Assembly (NCBI GenBank): GCA_021795095.1
Contig: JAJYPU010000003.1
Coordinates: forward strand, 1-51,602
Direction: 5' to 3'
Origin: Actinomycetes bacterium
GTDB lineage: Bacteria; Actinomycetota; Acidimicrobiia; Acidimicrobiales; RAAP-2
DNA: 51,602 nt
A program made the translations under genes and the position numbers. Within the stretch, counting starts at the first letter, position 1; each line of letters starts with the position of its first letter. The notes below the pieces were generated by a model. It did no database searches and had not been told where the DNA came from. It was given only the letters and a program-made list of their open reading frames with translations. Shown here in pieces: positions 1 through 7,700 of the stretch.

Positions 1-155
1 GGCCACGGGCGACGACCTGCGTCGAGTGCGGTGCCGCGCCCGAGGATGTCCACGCGGAGTGGTGCCTCGCCGAAGAAGACCGCTACGACGAGATCCTCGG
101 CAAGTTACCTCGTACGGCGTTCGCCGAGGACGACCCGCTCGCGGCCGAGGGCTAA
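1..155 (+). CDS. C-terminal fragment of a small Cys-motif protein (partial)
   Basis: The frame is open from the window edge to a TAA at 153-155, so the start lies upstream. The visible 50 residues contain a TTCVECG stretch followed by EWC about 13 residues later, that is Cys-x2-Cys plus a third Cys, which resembles half of a zinc ribbon. The tail is rich in Asp and Glu. I do not recognise the family. Its stop overlaps the stop of the converging minus-strand gene by 4 nt. The codon pattern fits the neighbouring genes, so it looks like a real gene end rather than chance. Confidence 0.5.
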   Translation, partial: PRATTCVECGAAPEDVHAEWCLAEEDRYDEILGKLPRTAFAEDDPLAAEG

Positions 156-892
156 TCCCGACGACGCAGCACGGGATGGGCGAGTCTGGTCCGAGTTGGG
201 AGTTTTGAGCGCTGCGTCACATACGCGAGCAGTCGGGCGTACACGTCCTCGCCAGCCATGGCAATCAGTTCGTCGCGCATTGAGTCGATGACGCGCGTCG
301 CGCCGACGAAGGCGTCGGGTGACTCGGTACACCACCAGTGGAAGTCGAATCCGCCGTCACCCCAGTCGCGCCGTTCCCATTGCCCGATTCGCGTTACGAC
401 GTGACCACTCTCGGTTACCTCATCGTCACGATGGAGCGGTAGCTGCCAACAGACGTCGGGCTTGAGCGGGATGTAACTCTCGTCGTTATCCATGGCGAGC
501 ACGTGCAGGGCGCAGCCTGGACCGCGGTGGAAGTCGGGCCGGTTGAGGAAAATGCACGCATCTTGTACCAGGCGGGTGACGATTTCACCGTTGCGCTTGA
601 CGCGCGTGGTCCCCTGGGCACCCTTCTTCTTGAACTGCCACTGGTCATCGGTCAGCCGGGTGGCGGCCAGCTCGACGCGTTGGCGGTCCGACTCATCGGT
701 GAAGTGGGCGCCGTAACTGCAACACCCTTGCACGAGTTCGGGCGTTGGCCCCGTGAGCACACCCTGGCAGCCGTGTCCGAAGATGCAGGTCCAATTGCTT
801 TCGAGGAACGTGACGTCGAACATCCAGGTGCGCTGGACGGTCGCGTCATCGAAACTCACCCACTCGTGGGCGTCGGGAGGTATCGAAGTCAC
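152..892 (-). CDS. Cys-rich conserved protein of unknown function
   Basis: A 246-residue protein starting with GTG at 892. It has eight cysteines (36, 42, 57, 58, 113, 127, 148, 188), including a CC pair at 57-58 and a KPDVCWQLPL motif around 144-153, plus many His and Trp residues. The pattern suggests a metal- or cluster-binding cytoplasmic protein and recalls uncharacterised actinobacterial Cys-cluster proteins, but I cannot assign a function. There is no signal peptide or membrane helix. The start is supported by a TAGTTT hexamer exactly 6 nt upstream of the GTG (leaderless arrangement), and no Shine-Dalgarno is visible. It is divergent from nfuA, with 53 nt between the two start codons. 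Confidence 0.75.
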   Translation of the reverse strand: MTSIPPDAHEWVSFDDATVQRTWMFDVTFLESNWTCIFGHGCQGVLTGPTPELVQGCCSYGAHFTDESDRQRVELAATRLTDDQWQFKKKGAQGTTRVKRNGEIVTRLVQDACIFLNRPDFHRGPGCALHVLAMDNDESYIPLKPDVCWQLPLHRDDEVTESGHVVTRIGQWERRDWGDGGFDFHWWCTESPDAFVGATRVIDSMRDELIAMAGEDVYARLLAYVTQRSKLPTRTRLAHPVLRRRD

Positions 893-898
893 GGCACG

Positions 899-904
899 AA
901 ACTA
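899..904 (-). promoter_or_regulatory. -10 element of the Cys-rich gene, leaderless
   Basis: TAGTTT on the minus strand, 6 nt before the GTG at 892. Initiation would fall at the first base of the start codon. No clear -35 is seen. Confidence 0.5.
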
Positions 905-933
905 CTCCGAGGTCAGGTCGAGCACGTCGCCCC

Positions 934-939
934 TAGACT
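934..939 (+). promoter_or_regulatory. -10 element of nfuA, leaderless
   Basis: TAGACT followed by 6 nt and the ATG at 946. There is no Shine-Dalgarno before the ATG. This spacing puts the transcription start at the A of the ATG and argues against the in-frame TTG at 940. Confidence 0.55.
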
Positions 940-945
940 TTGGTC

Positions 946-1599
946 ATGACTACCGTCGAGACATTTGACGTCCTCACTCTGACCGACGAAGCGCGCAACG
1001 TGGTGATCGACGCGCTCGCCAACGAGCAGCGCAGCGAGGATCTGGCCCTGTTCATCGAAGTGACGGGTACCCGTTCTGGTGGGTACACCTACGACCTCTA
1101 TTTCTCAGACCGCGTGGACGCGCCCGCCGATGCGGCCATCGGGCGCGACGGTGACGTGACCATCGTCGTTCCGGCGGCGAGCGTGGCGAGGCTGCGGGGA
1201 AGCCGACTGGAGTTCGCGCCCGACGGCGGGGGTGGCCTAATTCTTGTCAATCCCAACGCGCCCACCGCCGAGGAACTGCACCCCGGCGTACCGGCAGACA
1301 TCATCGCCTTCGGAGTCGACGGACCACTCGCCAAGCGCGCCATTGAGGTCCTCGAGTCAACGATCAACCCCTCCATCGCGGCCCACGGCGGCAACGCCGA
1401 CCTAGTCGCCTTGGACGAGGAGAAGCGGGTTGCCTACATCATGATGGGTGGTGGATGTCAGGGATGCTCGCTCAGTCGGATGACGCTTTCTCAGGGCATC
1501 GAGACCGCGCTCGTCGAAGCCATTCCCGAACTGACGAGTGTCGTCGACGTCACGGACCACGCCTCGGGTGTAAACCCCTTCTACTCAGACGACCACTAG
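946..1599 (+). CDS. nfuA: NfuA/NifU-like Fe-S cluster carrier
   Basis: A 217-residue protein with two parts. Residues 1-105 resemble a degenerate A-type (IscA/HesB-like) fold without its cysteines. Residues 125-205 are a NifU C-terminal domain with the signature GGGCQGCSLSR, giving the cluster-binding pair C171 and C174. This is the architecture of E. coli NfuA (about 190 residues), which carries a 4Fe-4S cluster between two monomers and delivers it to client enzymes. The ATG at 946 is chosen because a TAGACT -10 box lies 6 nt upstream. It is followed 31 nt later by aroC, which has its own promoter, so the two need not be co-transcribed. Function is assigned from domain layout; the symbol is by analogy. 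Confidence 0.82.
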   Translation: MTTVETFDVLTLTDEARNVVIDALANEQRSEDLALFIEVTGTRSGGYTYDLYFSDRVDAPADAAIGRDGDVTIVVPAASVARLRGSRLEFAPDGGGGLILVNPNAPTAEELHPGVPADIIAFGVDGPLAKRAIEVLESTINPSIAAHGGNADLVALDEEKRVAYIMMGGGCQGCSLSRMTLSQGIETALVEAIPELTSVVDVTDHASGVNPFYSDDH

Positions 1600-1618
1600 C
1601 GTCGGGAGTCGCCTGTCC

Positions 1619-1624
1619 TAGAAT
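1619..1624 (+). promoter_or_regulatory. -10 element of aroC, leaderless
   Basis: TAGAAT, then 6 nt, then the aroC ATG at 1631. No Shine-Dalgarno is present, so the aro transcript probably starts at the ATG. Confidence 0.55.
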
Positions 1625-1630
1625 CGTGCG

Positions 1631-2815
1631 ATGTTGCGATTCCTGACCGCGGGTGAGAGTCATGGACCGTCCTTGACGGTCATCGTCGAGGGCCTGCCGT
1701 CCGGTCTGGAGATCCGTGAGGAGCAGATCGCCGACGAGTTGGCGAGGCGTCGACTCGGTTTCGGTCGGGGCCCGCGGATGCGCTTCGAACGCGACGTGTT
1801 GCGCCTCACCGGTGGGATTCGTCACGGGCGCACCCTCGGCTCACCGGTCGCCATCGAGATCCTCAACTCCGAGTGGCCCAAGTGGGAGCTCGAGATGTCC
1901 GCGGCCCCGGGCGCACCCAGCAAGAAACTCACGGCGCCTCGACCGGGCCACGCCGACCTCGCCGGGATGCAGAAATACGGCTTCGACGACGCACGTGATG
2001 TGCTCGAGCGCGCGAGCGCGCGTGAGACCGCCGCCCGTGTCGTGGCAGGATCTCTGGCGAAGTCGCTGTTGGCGACCATCGGTGTCTCGGTGATCAGCCA
2101 CGTCGTGCGCATTGGGTCGGTGGCCGCGCCCGCGGACCGGCGCCCTTCGGTTGGCGACCTCGCGACGGTTGACCAGAGCGAGGTCCGGTGCTTCGACGAC
2201 GTAACGGCCCAGTTGATGATCACCGAGATCAAGGCGGCCGCCAAACAGGGGGACTCCCTCGGTGGTATCGCCGAAGTCATCGCCTACGGCGTGCCGGTCG
2301 GGATCGGCAGTCACGTTCACTGGGACCGCAAGCTCGACGGGCTTCTCGCCGGGGCACTCATGAGCATCCAGGCGGTCAAGGCGGTGGAGATCGGCGACGG
2401 GATGGTTCAGGCGTCCCAGCGCGGCAGCGTGGCCCACGACGCGATCGTCCGTGACGATTTGGCGTCGAGCGGTGGGGGATTCGCCCGTCGCTCTGACCAT
2501 GCAGGCGGTCTCGAGGGCGGGATCTCGTCGGGCGCTCCGATCATCGCCAAGGTCGCGATGAAACCGCTCGCGACGTTGAATCGACCGGTGCTGGAGACGG
2601 TCGACCTATCGACTGGCGAGTCGACGGTCTCGTTCAAAGAGCGCACTGACGTCACCGCCGTTCCGGCGCTGGGCGTGGTCGCCGAGGCGATGACCGCGCT
2701 CGTGCTCGCGAGTGAGACCCAGCGCAAATTCGGTGGTGATTCGGTGGCGGAGTTCTCGCGCAACTGCCGCTCCTACGTCAAACAGCTCGGCGCGGCGCCC
2801 TCGGCGCGCGAGTAG
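1631..2815 (+). CDS. aroC: Chorismate synthase
   Basis: Converts 5-enolpyruvylshikimate-3-phosphate to chorismate with reduced FMN as cofactor, the last shikimate step. The 394 residues match the actinobacterial family length. Visible signatures are the N-terminal LTAGESHGPSLT, the RRRLGFGRGPRM basic patch, RPGHADLAGMQKYG near residue 105, ARETAARVVAG, and the C-terminal GGISSGAPI and FKERTDVTAVPALGVV motifs. The start is fixed by a leaderless promoter. aroK begins 2 nt after the stop, so aroC heads an aroC-aroK-aroB unit, an order common in Actinobacteria. Confidence 0.97.
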   Translation: MLRFLTAGESHGPSLTVIVEGLPSGLEIREEQIADELARRRLGFGRGPRMRFERDVLRLTGGIRHGRTLGSPVAIEILNSEWPKWELEMSAAPGAPSKKLTAPRPGHADLAGMQKYGFDDARDVLERASARETAARVVAGSLAKSLLATIGVSVISHVVRIGSVAAPADRRPSVGDLATVDQSEVRCFDDVTAQLMITEIKAAAKQGDSLGGIAEVIAYGVPVGIGSHVHWDRKLDGLLAGALMSIQAVKAVEIGDGMVQASQRGSVAHDAIVRDDLASSGGGFARRSDHAGGLEGGISSGAPIIAKVAMKPLATLNRPVLETVDLSTGESTVSFKERTDVTAVPALGVVAEAMTALVLASETQRKFGGDSVAEFSRNCRSYVKQLGAAPSARE

Positions 2816-2817
2816 TC

Positions 2818-3312
2818 GTGGCGCGGCTGGTCTTAGTCGGTCTGCCGGGGGCGGGTAAGACAACTGTGGCGCACGCCGTGGGTGAGCGACTGGGCTGTCA
2901 GGTCTTAGACACCGATGAGGTGCTCGCGACCATGGTGTCGTCGCCGGCTCCTGATTACCTACGCGCGGTGGGCGAGGCGCGTTTTCGCGCCGACGAGGTC
3001 GCAGCGCTGACCGCGAGCGTCGCGCACGAGGATGTCGTGTCCACCGGCGGCGGCGTCGTCGAGAGCGAGGCCGCCCGCCGGATCCTTGCCGCCCAGCTCA
3101 CCCTCTGGCTCGACGCGCCTGATGACGTTCTCGTGGAGCGGGTGGGCGGCGGCGACCGACCACTGCTCGCCGGTGACACGCGTTCGGCGATAGCGGCCTT
3201 GCGGGCGCGGCGCGGCGCCTGGTATCGGGACGTCGCTCGAGCACGAATCGACGCAGCGGGGCCAATCGAGACGGTGGTGGAGGACGTGCTGCGTGCGATG
3301 ATGGCCTCATGA
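2818..3312 (+). CDS. aroK: Shikimate kinase
   Basis: Phosphorylates shikimate with ATP. The 164 residues include a Walker A loop GLPGAGKTT at 8-16, DTDE at about 31-34 (Mg and shikimate binding) and the STGGGVV glycine-rich shikimate-binding motif around 76-82. GGGDRPLL near 107-114 carries the lid-domain Arg. The GTG at 2818 is the only start giving a complete P-loop N-terminus. It follows the aroC stop by 2 nt and overlaps the aroB start by 4 nt (ATGA), consistent with translational coupling. The Asp-x-Asp motif is written DTDE as in other AroK proteins. Confidence 0.94.
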   Translation: MARLVLVGLPGAGKTTVAHAVGERLGCQVLDTDEVLATMVSSPAPDYLRAVGEARFRADEVAALTASVAHEDVVSTGGGVVESEAARRILAAQLTLWLDAPDDVLVERVGGGDRPLLAGDTRSAIAALRARRGAWYRDVARARIDAAGPIETVVEDVLRAMMAS

Positions 3313-4358
3313 AATTCGACGTCGTCTTGGGCGAACGCGGCTATGAGGTCCGTACCGGTGCCGGCGCGAGACATGAGCTCGCCGAGGTGATCGCTCGGCG
3401 AGCTTCGCGGGCACGAACCGCGGCGATCGTGACCTCGGCGGGCCTCGTGGACCAGTCCTGGTTTGACCTAGATACCGGCATTGACCAGCACGTGGTCGTG
3501 GTCCCCGACGGGGAGACGGCCAAGACCATGGCGGCGGTGGAGTATTTGTGCGAACGGTTCGTCTCGCTGGGTCTGTCGCGCGACGACGTCGTGGTGGGCG
3601 TCGGCGGCGGTGCGGTGACCGATCTCGCCGGCTTCGCCGCGGCGGTGTACCTGCGCGGCGTGGGTGTGGTCCAGGTACCGACGTCGCTGGTCGGACAGGT
3701 GGACGCGGCGATCGGTGGTAAGACCGGCGTCAACCTGACGGTTGGCAAGAACCTGGTCGGAGCCTTCCACCAGCCACTCGGCGTGCTCTGTGACACCGAG
3801 GTCCTCGACACTTTGCCCGAGCGCGAGTGGGGAAGCGGCCGTGGGGAAGTCGCCAAGTGCTGGCTCCTCGAGCGGCGCGACACTGACGCGATCGCCACCG
3901 CCACGAGTGAAGACCTGGTCGTGTTGTGCGTGGGGCTGAAGTCCACCATCGTGTCCGACGACGAGCGCGAGCAGGGGCGCCGCGCCCTACTCAATTACGG
4001 TCACACGCTCGGGCACGCGGTCGAACTGCTGGCATTGGCCCGAGACCCCGATGAGCTGCGCCACGGCGAGGCGGTCGCGATCGGGCTCGCATTCGCCGCT
4101 CGGTTGGCGCACGAACTCGGGCGGATCGACGAAAACTCGGTCCGTGGCCACGACGCCGTCCTCGACGCCTTCAAGCTGCCGAGATCGCTACCGGACGCGA
4201 TGACGAGTGAGCGGCTCATCACGGTCATGCAGCGAGACAAGAAGGCGCACCACGACCTCACGTTCGTGCTCGATGGACCCGCGGGGTTCGAGGTCGTGAC
4301 GGGCGTGGCGGTCGACGTGGTCACTCGGACCATCGATCGCTTCCGCCTGGAATCTTGA
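3309..4358 (+). CDS. aroB: 3-dehydroquinate synthase
   Basis: Forms 3-dehydroquinate from DAHP using NAD and a divalent metal (Zn or Co), the second shikimate step. The 349 residues contain the NAD-binding VVGVGGGAVTDLAGFAA stretch, QVPTSLVGQVDAAIGGKTGVN, and KNLVGAFHQP. The metal ligands are present: Glu in GRGEVAK, and the two His in NYGHTLGHA and LRHGEAV. The start ATG overlaps the aroK stop. No domain is missing. Downstream there is a promoter for aroQ overlapping the end of this gene. Confidence 0.96.
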   Translation: MKFDVVLGERGYEVRTGAGARHELAEVIARRASRARTAAIVTSAGLVDQSWFDLDTGIDQHVVVVPDGETAKTMAAVEYLCERFVSLGLSRDDVVVGVGGGAVTDLAGFAAAVYLRGVGVVQVPTSLVGQVDAAIGGKTGVNLTVGKNLVGAFHQPLGVLCDTEVLDTLPEREWGSGRGEVAKCWLLERRDTDAIATATSEDLVVLCVGLKSTIVSDDEREQGRRALLNYGHTLGHAVELLALARDPDELRHGEAVAIGLAFAARLAHELGRIDENSVRGHDAVLDAFKLPRSLPDAMTSERLITVMQRDKKAHHDLTFVLDGPAGFEVVTGVAVDVVTRTIDRFRLES

Positions 4359-4383
4359 TGCCGGTGCGAAGCGGCGATAGTGT
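4355..4383 (+). promoter_or_regulatory. Promoter before the aroQ leader ORF
   Basis: TTGATG (4355-4360), a 17-nt spacer and TAGTGT (4378-4383), followed by 7 nt and an ATG at 4391. This is one of the best -35/-10 pairs in the window. Its -35 overlaps the aroB stop codon region. Confidence 0.5.
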
Positions 4384-4390
4384 GACGCCG

Positions 4391-4453
4391 ATGACCACCG
4401 GGAGTTCGCGACTGTCGTCGGGACTAGCGGGGCCCAGACGCGAGGGACGGTGA
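4391..4453 (+). CDS. Putative 20-residue leaderless leader peptide upstream of aroQ
   Basis: An ATG 7 nt after the TAGTGT -10 box opens a 20-codon frame (it begins MTTGSSRL and ends RREGR) that stops at the TGA of 4451-4453. That TGA overlaps the aroQ GTG (4450-4452). aroQ itself lacks a Shine-Dalgarno, so the mini-ORF could bring ribosomes to aroQ by termination-reinitiation. The peptide has no recognisable domain and no run of aromatic codons that would suggest classic attenuation. An alternative is that it is only untranslated leader. Confidence 0.35.
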   Translation: MTTGSSRLSSGLAGPRREGR

Positions 4454-4917
4454 CGGTGGTCGAGGACCAGAGCGCAGCGACGCGGGAGTTGCTGCTGTTG
4501 TCGGGACCGAACCTCGACCAGCTCGGGGTGCGTGACGTCTCAGTGTATGGGTCGATGACACTTGAGGAGCACATCGAGCGGGTGCGCACCGCGGCCAAGC
4601 GGTTCGCACTCAGCGTTCGTCACGTGCAGTCGAACTTCGAAGGAGACCTCATCCAGGCCGTTCACGGTGCGCGTGGTCGCTCAGCGGCCATCGTGATCAA
4701 CGCGGGGGCGTTGACCCATACGTCGTGGGCGCTCACGGACGCGTTGGCGATCTTCCCCGGGGTGAAGGTGGAGGTCCACCTGTCCAATCCGGCCGCCCGT
4801 GAGCCATTTCGCCACGTCAGCACCTTGGCCGGCGTGGTCGACGGGTCCATCGCCGGCTTCGGTGGGCTCAGTTACGACCTCGCGCTCGTGGCCGTCGCGG
4901 AGCTGCTCGGGACCTGA
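4450..4917 (+). CDS. aroQ: 3-dehydroquinate dehydratase, type II
   Basis: Dehydrates 3-dehydroquinate to 3-dehydroshikimate through an enolate; the enzyme is a dodecamer. In 155 residues the type II motifs are visible: SGPNLDQLGVRDVSVYG (the flexible loop with the catalytic Arg and Tyr), the QSNFEGDL region, INAGALTHTSWAL, VEVHLSNPAAREPFRH (catalytic His) and GFGGLSYDLAL. The GTG at 4450 gives the best N-terminus. It is preceded by a possible leader ORF instead of a ribosome-binding site, and efp follows under its own promoter. Confidence 0.94.
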   Translation: MTVVEDQSAATRELLLLSGPNLDQLGVRDVSVYGSMTLEEHIERVRTAAKRFALSVRHVQSNFEGDLIQAVHGARGRSAAIVINAGALTHTSWALTDALAIFPGVKVEVHLSNPAAREPFRHVSTLAGVVDGSIAGFGGLSYDLALVAVAELLGT

Positions 4918-4943
4918 CGCGCCGGGGACGTCTGAGCGTTGCC

Positions 4944-4949
4944 TAGACT
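4944..4949 (+). promoter_or_regulatory. -10 element of efp
   Basis: TAGACT about 34 nt upstream of the efp ATG. A start near 4956 would leave a leader of about 27 nt containing the GAAAGG ribosome-binding site, so efp is an ordinary leadered transcript. Confidence 0.4.
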
Positions 4950-4982
4950 GTGGCGCGCAACTTCCCCGAAAGGTTCAGGCTC

Positions 4983-5546
4983 ATGGCCGCCATCTCTAGC
5001 AACGACATCAAGAACGGCATCACCCTCAAGGTCGAAGACGGACTCTTCACCGTCGTCGAGTTCCAGCACGTCAAGCCCGGAAAGGGTGGCGCCTTCGTGC
5101 GGACAAAGCTGCGTAACGCCCGTTCGGGCGCGGTGATTGAGCGTACGTATCGCGGCGACGAGCGCCTCGAGCAGGCCATCATCGACAAGCGTGACATGCA
5201 GTACCTCTACCGCGACGGGGACGACTACGTGTTCATGGATCAGTCGACCTATGACCAGGTCCCCGTGTCCTCCAAGAGCCTGGGTGACGCCGCGAACTTC
5301 CTCGTCGAGACGGGTAAGGCCATGTTGGTGTTGCACGATGACGAGATCATCGGCATCGAACTGCCGGCGTCGGTCGAGTTGACGATCACCGAGACCGAAC
5401 CGGGGATCCAGGGTGACCGGGTGTCGGGGGCACGCAAACCGGCGACGCTCGAGACCGGCTACGTGGTGCAGGTCCCGCTCTTCGTCGGACCGGGCGAGGT
5501 CATCAAGGTTGACACCCGCACCGGCGACTACATCACCCGCGCCTAG
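4983..5546 (+). CDS. efp: Elongation factor P
   Basis: Binds between the P and E sites of stalled ribosomes and promotes peptide bond formation at polyproline. The 187 residues match the three-barrel family. The tip loop reads KPGKGGAF, with K34 at the position modified in other bacteria. The C-terminal VQVPLFVGPGEVIKVDTRTGDY signature is intact. The ATG at 4983 is preceded by GAAAGG at a suitable distance; an upstream in-frame GTG at 4950 lies directly on the -10 box and is rejected. nusB starts inside the stop codon. Confidence 0.96.
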   Translation: MAAISSNDIKNGITLKVEDGLFTVVEFQHVKPGKGGAFVRTKLRNARSGAVIERTYRGDERLEQAIIDKRDMQYLYRDGDDYVFMDQSTYDQVPVSSKSLGDAANFLVETGKAMLVLHDDEIIGIELPASVELTITETEPGIQGDRVSGARKPATLETGYVVQVPLFVGPGEVIKVDTRTGDYITRA

Positions 5547-5944
5547 TGGACGACCTCGGTAGTCAGCGACATCGAGCCCGGGAACGAGCCCTCGAGATCC
5601 TCTACGAGGCGTCGATGAAGGGCCGTTCGACCCGCGAGATCCTGCCCCGGTTGACCCTGACCCCCGACCCGTACACCGTACGACTGGTGGAGTCCGCGGA
5701 ACTCAACGAGGCGCGCGCCCTCGCGCTCATCGGGAACAATCTCGTCGACTGGACGATCGAGCGCCTGGCGCTCGTCGATCGATTGGTCATGGTGCTGGCG
5801 ATCGCCGAGCTACTGCTCGTCGATCCGCCGCCGACGGCGGTCGTGCTTAACGAGGCCGTTGAACTGGCCCGTACGTTCTCGACGGAGGACTCGCCGTCTT
5901 TCGTGAACGGCGTGCTCGCGGCGTGCGTCGACGAACTCGGTTGA
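5546..5944 (+). CDS. nusB: Transcription antitermination factor NusB
   Basis: The 132-residue all-helical protein binds boxA RNA together with S10 (NusE) in rRNA antitermination. Evidence is the N-terminal RHRARERALEILYEA, the central NLVDWTIERLALVDRLVM helix, AIAELL, and the ending VVLNEAVELARTF then SPSFVNGVLA. The GTG start overlaps the efp TAG by one base, so the pair is translationally coupled. A candidate boxA substrate is present in the rRNA leader at the right end of the window. Confidence 0.93.
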   Translation: MDDLGSQRHRARERALEILYEASMKGRSTREILPRLTLTPDPYTVRLVESAELNEARALALIGNNLVDWTIERLALVDRLVMVLAIAELLLVDPPPTAVVLNEAVELARTFSTEDSPSFVNGVLAACVDELG

Positions 5945-5962
5945 TCGACTGGTCGGTTCGCC

Positions 5963-7699
5963 ATGCCGGGAATGAGTCAGCGTTCGATTGACCTGACCAA
6001 CCCCTTCGTCGTCGCGCTCTTTCGTCACACGAGTCTGGTCGTCCTGACGGTCTGGATCGGGATCGTGGCCGTCGCGATTCTCATCGCAGCCGCGGCGCTC
6101 GGCGGGATCTCGCGCTTCAACCTGTCGAGCGCAGGTCTGGGCGAAGCGCGGTCGAGGACGTACCTTCGTGTGGGGTTCGGCTTGTTATGGCTCGTCGACG
6201 GCCTCTTGCAGTTCCAGCCCTCGATGCCACTCGGACTCTCGAACAACGTCGTGGCGCCCATGTCGCGAGGCACGCCTTCGGTCCTGCGCACACTGATCGA
6301 GCACGCCGTCAACCTCTGGAACAGTCACCCGATCACGCTGGCCTCGGGGGTGGCGTGGCTGGAGATCGGGCTCGGTGTGCTGCTGCTTGTGTCCAACGGC
6401 ATCCCCGGTCGGGTCGCGGGAGCGGCGTCGGCTCTGTGGGCGGCGCTCGTCTGGCTGGTGGGGGAGGGCGCCGGCGGGCTCTTCGTCCACGGTGCGACGA
6501 TCCTCTTCGCGTGGCCGGGCTCGGCCCTGGTTTACGGGTACGCGGGCGTATGGCTCGCACTCAACCCCGAACAGTTCCGGCGCTCGTTCCCGCTCGTGAC
6601 GAGACGCTCGGTCGCCGCGGTGCTCGCGCTCGGGGCGGTCGAACAGGCCCTACCCGCCGCGGGCTTCTGGCACGGGGGCTCGACCAACGCCCTGAGCGAG
6701 ATGGCAAACTACATGTCGGCCGTTGCCCAACCGCGATGGCTCGCTGCGATCGTGCGCAGTGCCGGTTCTCTGGCCGCGACCATGGGTGGTGGGCTCAACG
6801 TCGCGATCCTGCTCTGGCTCGTCGCCAGCGCCGTTGGCCTGTGGTTTACGCGGACAATCGCACGGCGGTGGCCCGTCTACAGCGTGATCGCGGGGAGCCT
6901 CCTGCTCTGGGTCGTCGCTCAGGACACGGCTCTCTTCGGTGGTCTCTCGACCGACCTGAACACGTTGCCGGCGCTCGCGGTGGTCCTCTGGTGCGCGTCA
7001 CCATCGCAGCGCGACGTGCCCGTCACGCCTCACGGCCTACCGCGCGACGTACTCAGCAGCACCGGATCGGTGGTCGCCGCTTTCGCGGTGGCAATGGTGC
7101 TCGTGGCGAGCGTGGCCATGGGCGCGTCCACGGTCAGCGGTGCCGAGACGACGCTCTTTCTCGCCGACAACGGTCCAGCCACGGCCGTCAACGCCCCCGC
7201 GAAGCCATTCACGTTGACCGATCAGTTCGCCCATCGCTACACCTTGGGCGAGCACCATGGACGGCTCACCCTGCTGACGTTCCTCGATCCAAACTGTCTC
7301 ATCGGTTGCGTGTCGCTTGCGAGTCAGATCGCCCAGGTTCGTCAGGGAATTACGGCCAGCGCGGGGTTGGACGTCGTCGCGGTGGCGGTCGATCCCTATC
7401 ACGAGTCACTGAGCGACGTGCGTCGCTACATCGACGCGAAGGGCCTTGGACGGATGGCGGACTTCTACTTCCTGACGGGCTCTCGGGCCGCCCTTCGTTC
7501 CGTATGGCGCGCGTACGGGATCAGTGTCGTGATGAAGCCGTCGGACCAGACCAGTGTCCACACCAACGTCGTATTCCTCATCGCGGCCAACGGTCATCTT
7601 CACTGGATCATCCCTGATAATCCAGTGTCGAGCGGCGCCGGGACCGCGTCTGCGGTCGCGCAAGTGCGTCGCCTGCTCGCCTATGAGGGTGTGCACTGA
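5963..7699 (+). CDS. Membrane protein: DoxX-like region fused to a Sco-type thioredoxin-fold domain
   Basis: A 578-residue polytopic protein. Residues about 24-345 form multiple membrane helices with a pattern like DoxX-family proteins (for example RVGFGLLWLVDGLLQF at 69-84). A further helix lies at about 366-388. Residues 410-575 form a soluble domain resembling Sco1/SenC: CLIGC (C445 and C449, spacing Cys-x3-Cys), VDPYHES at about 477-482, and a His (H533) in SVHTNVVFL where Sco proteins have their copper-ligating His. I infer a copper- or thiol-handling domain tethered on the outer membrane face, serving the oxidase just downstream. The fused form is unusual. ATG 5963 is used; ATG 5972 is an alternative. 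Confidence 0.75.
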   Translation: MPGMSQRSIDLTNPFVVALFRHTSLVVLTVWIGIVAVAILIAAAALGGISRFNLSSAGLGEARSRTYLRVGFGLLWLVDGLLQFQPSMPLGLSNNVVAPMSRGTPSVLRTLIEHAVNLWNSHPITLASGVAWLEIGLGVLLLVSNGIPGRVAGAASALWAALVWLVGEGAGGLFVHGATILFAWPGSALVYGYAGVWLALNPEQFRRSFPLVTRRSVAAVLALGAVEQALPAAGFWHGGSTNALSEMANYMSAVAQPRWLAAIVRSAGSLAATMGGGLNVAILLWLVASAVGLWFTRTIARRWPVYSVIAGSLLLWVVAQDTALFGGLSTDLNTLPALAVVLWCASPSQRDVPVTPHGLPRDVLSSTGSVVAAFAVAMVLVASVAMGASTVSGAETTLFLADNGPATAVNAPAKPFTLTDQFAHRYTLGEHHGRLTLLTFLDPNCLIGCVSLASQIAQVRQGITASAGLDVVAVAVDPYHESLSDVRRYIDAKGLGRMADFYFLTGSRAALRSVWRAYGISVVMKPSDQTSVHTNVVFLIAANGHLHWIIPDNPVSSGAGTASAVAQVRRLLAYEGVH

Positions 7700-7700
7700 C

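Noticed and set aside
6187..7617. A 476-codon open frame inside the DoxX-like/Sco gene, another frame, same strand
   Set aside because: Arg/Gly-rich translation with no family features, typical of a high-GC shadow frame; the overlapping frame has membrane helices and a Sco motif.
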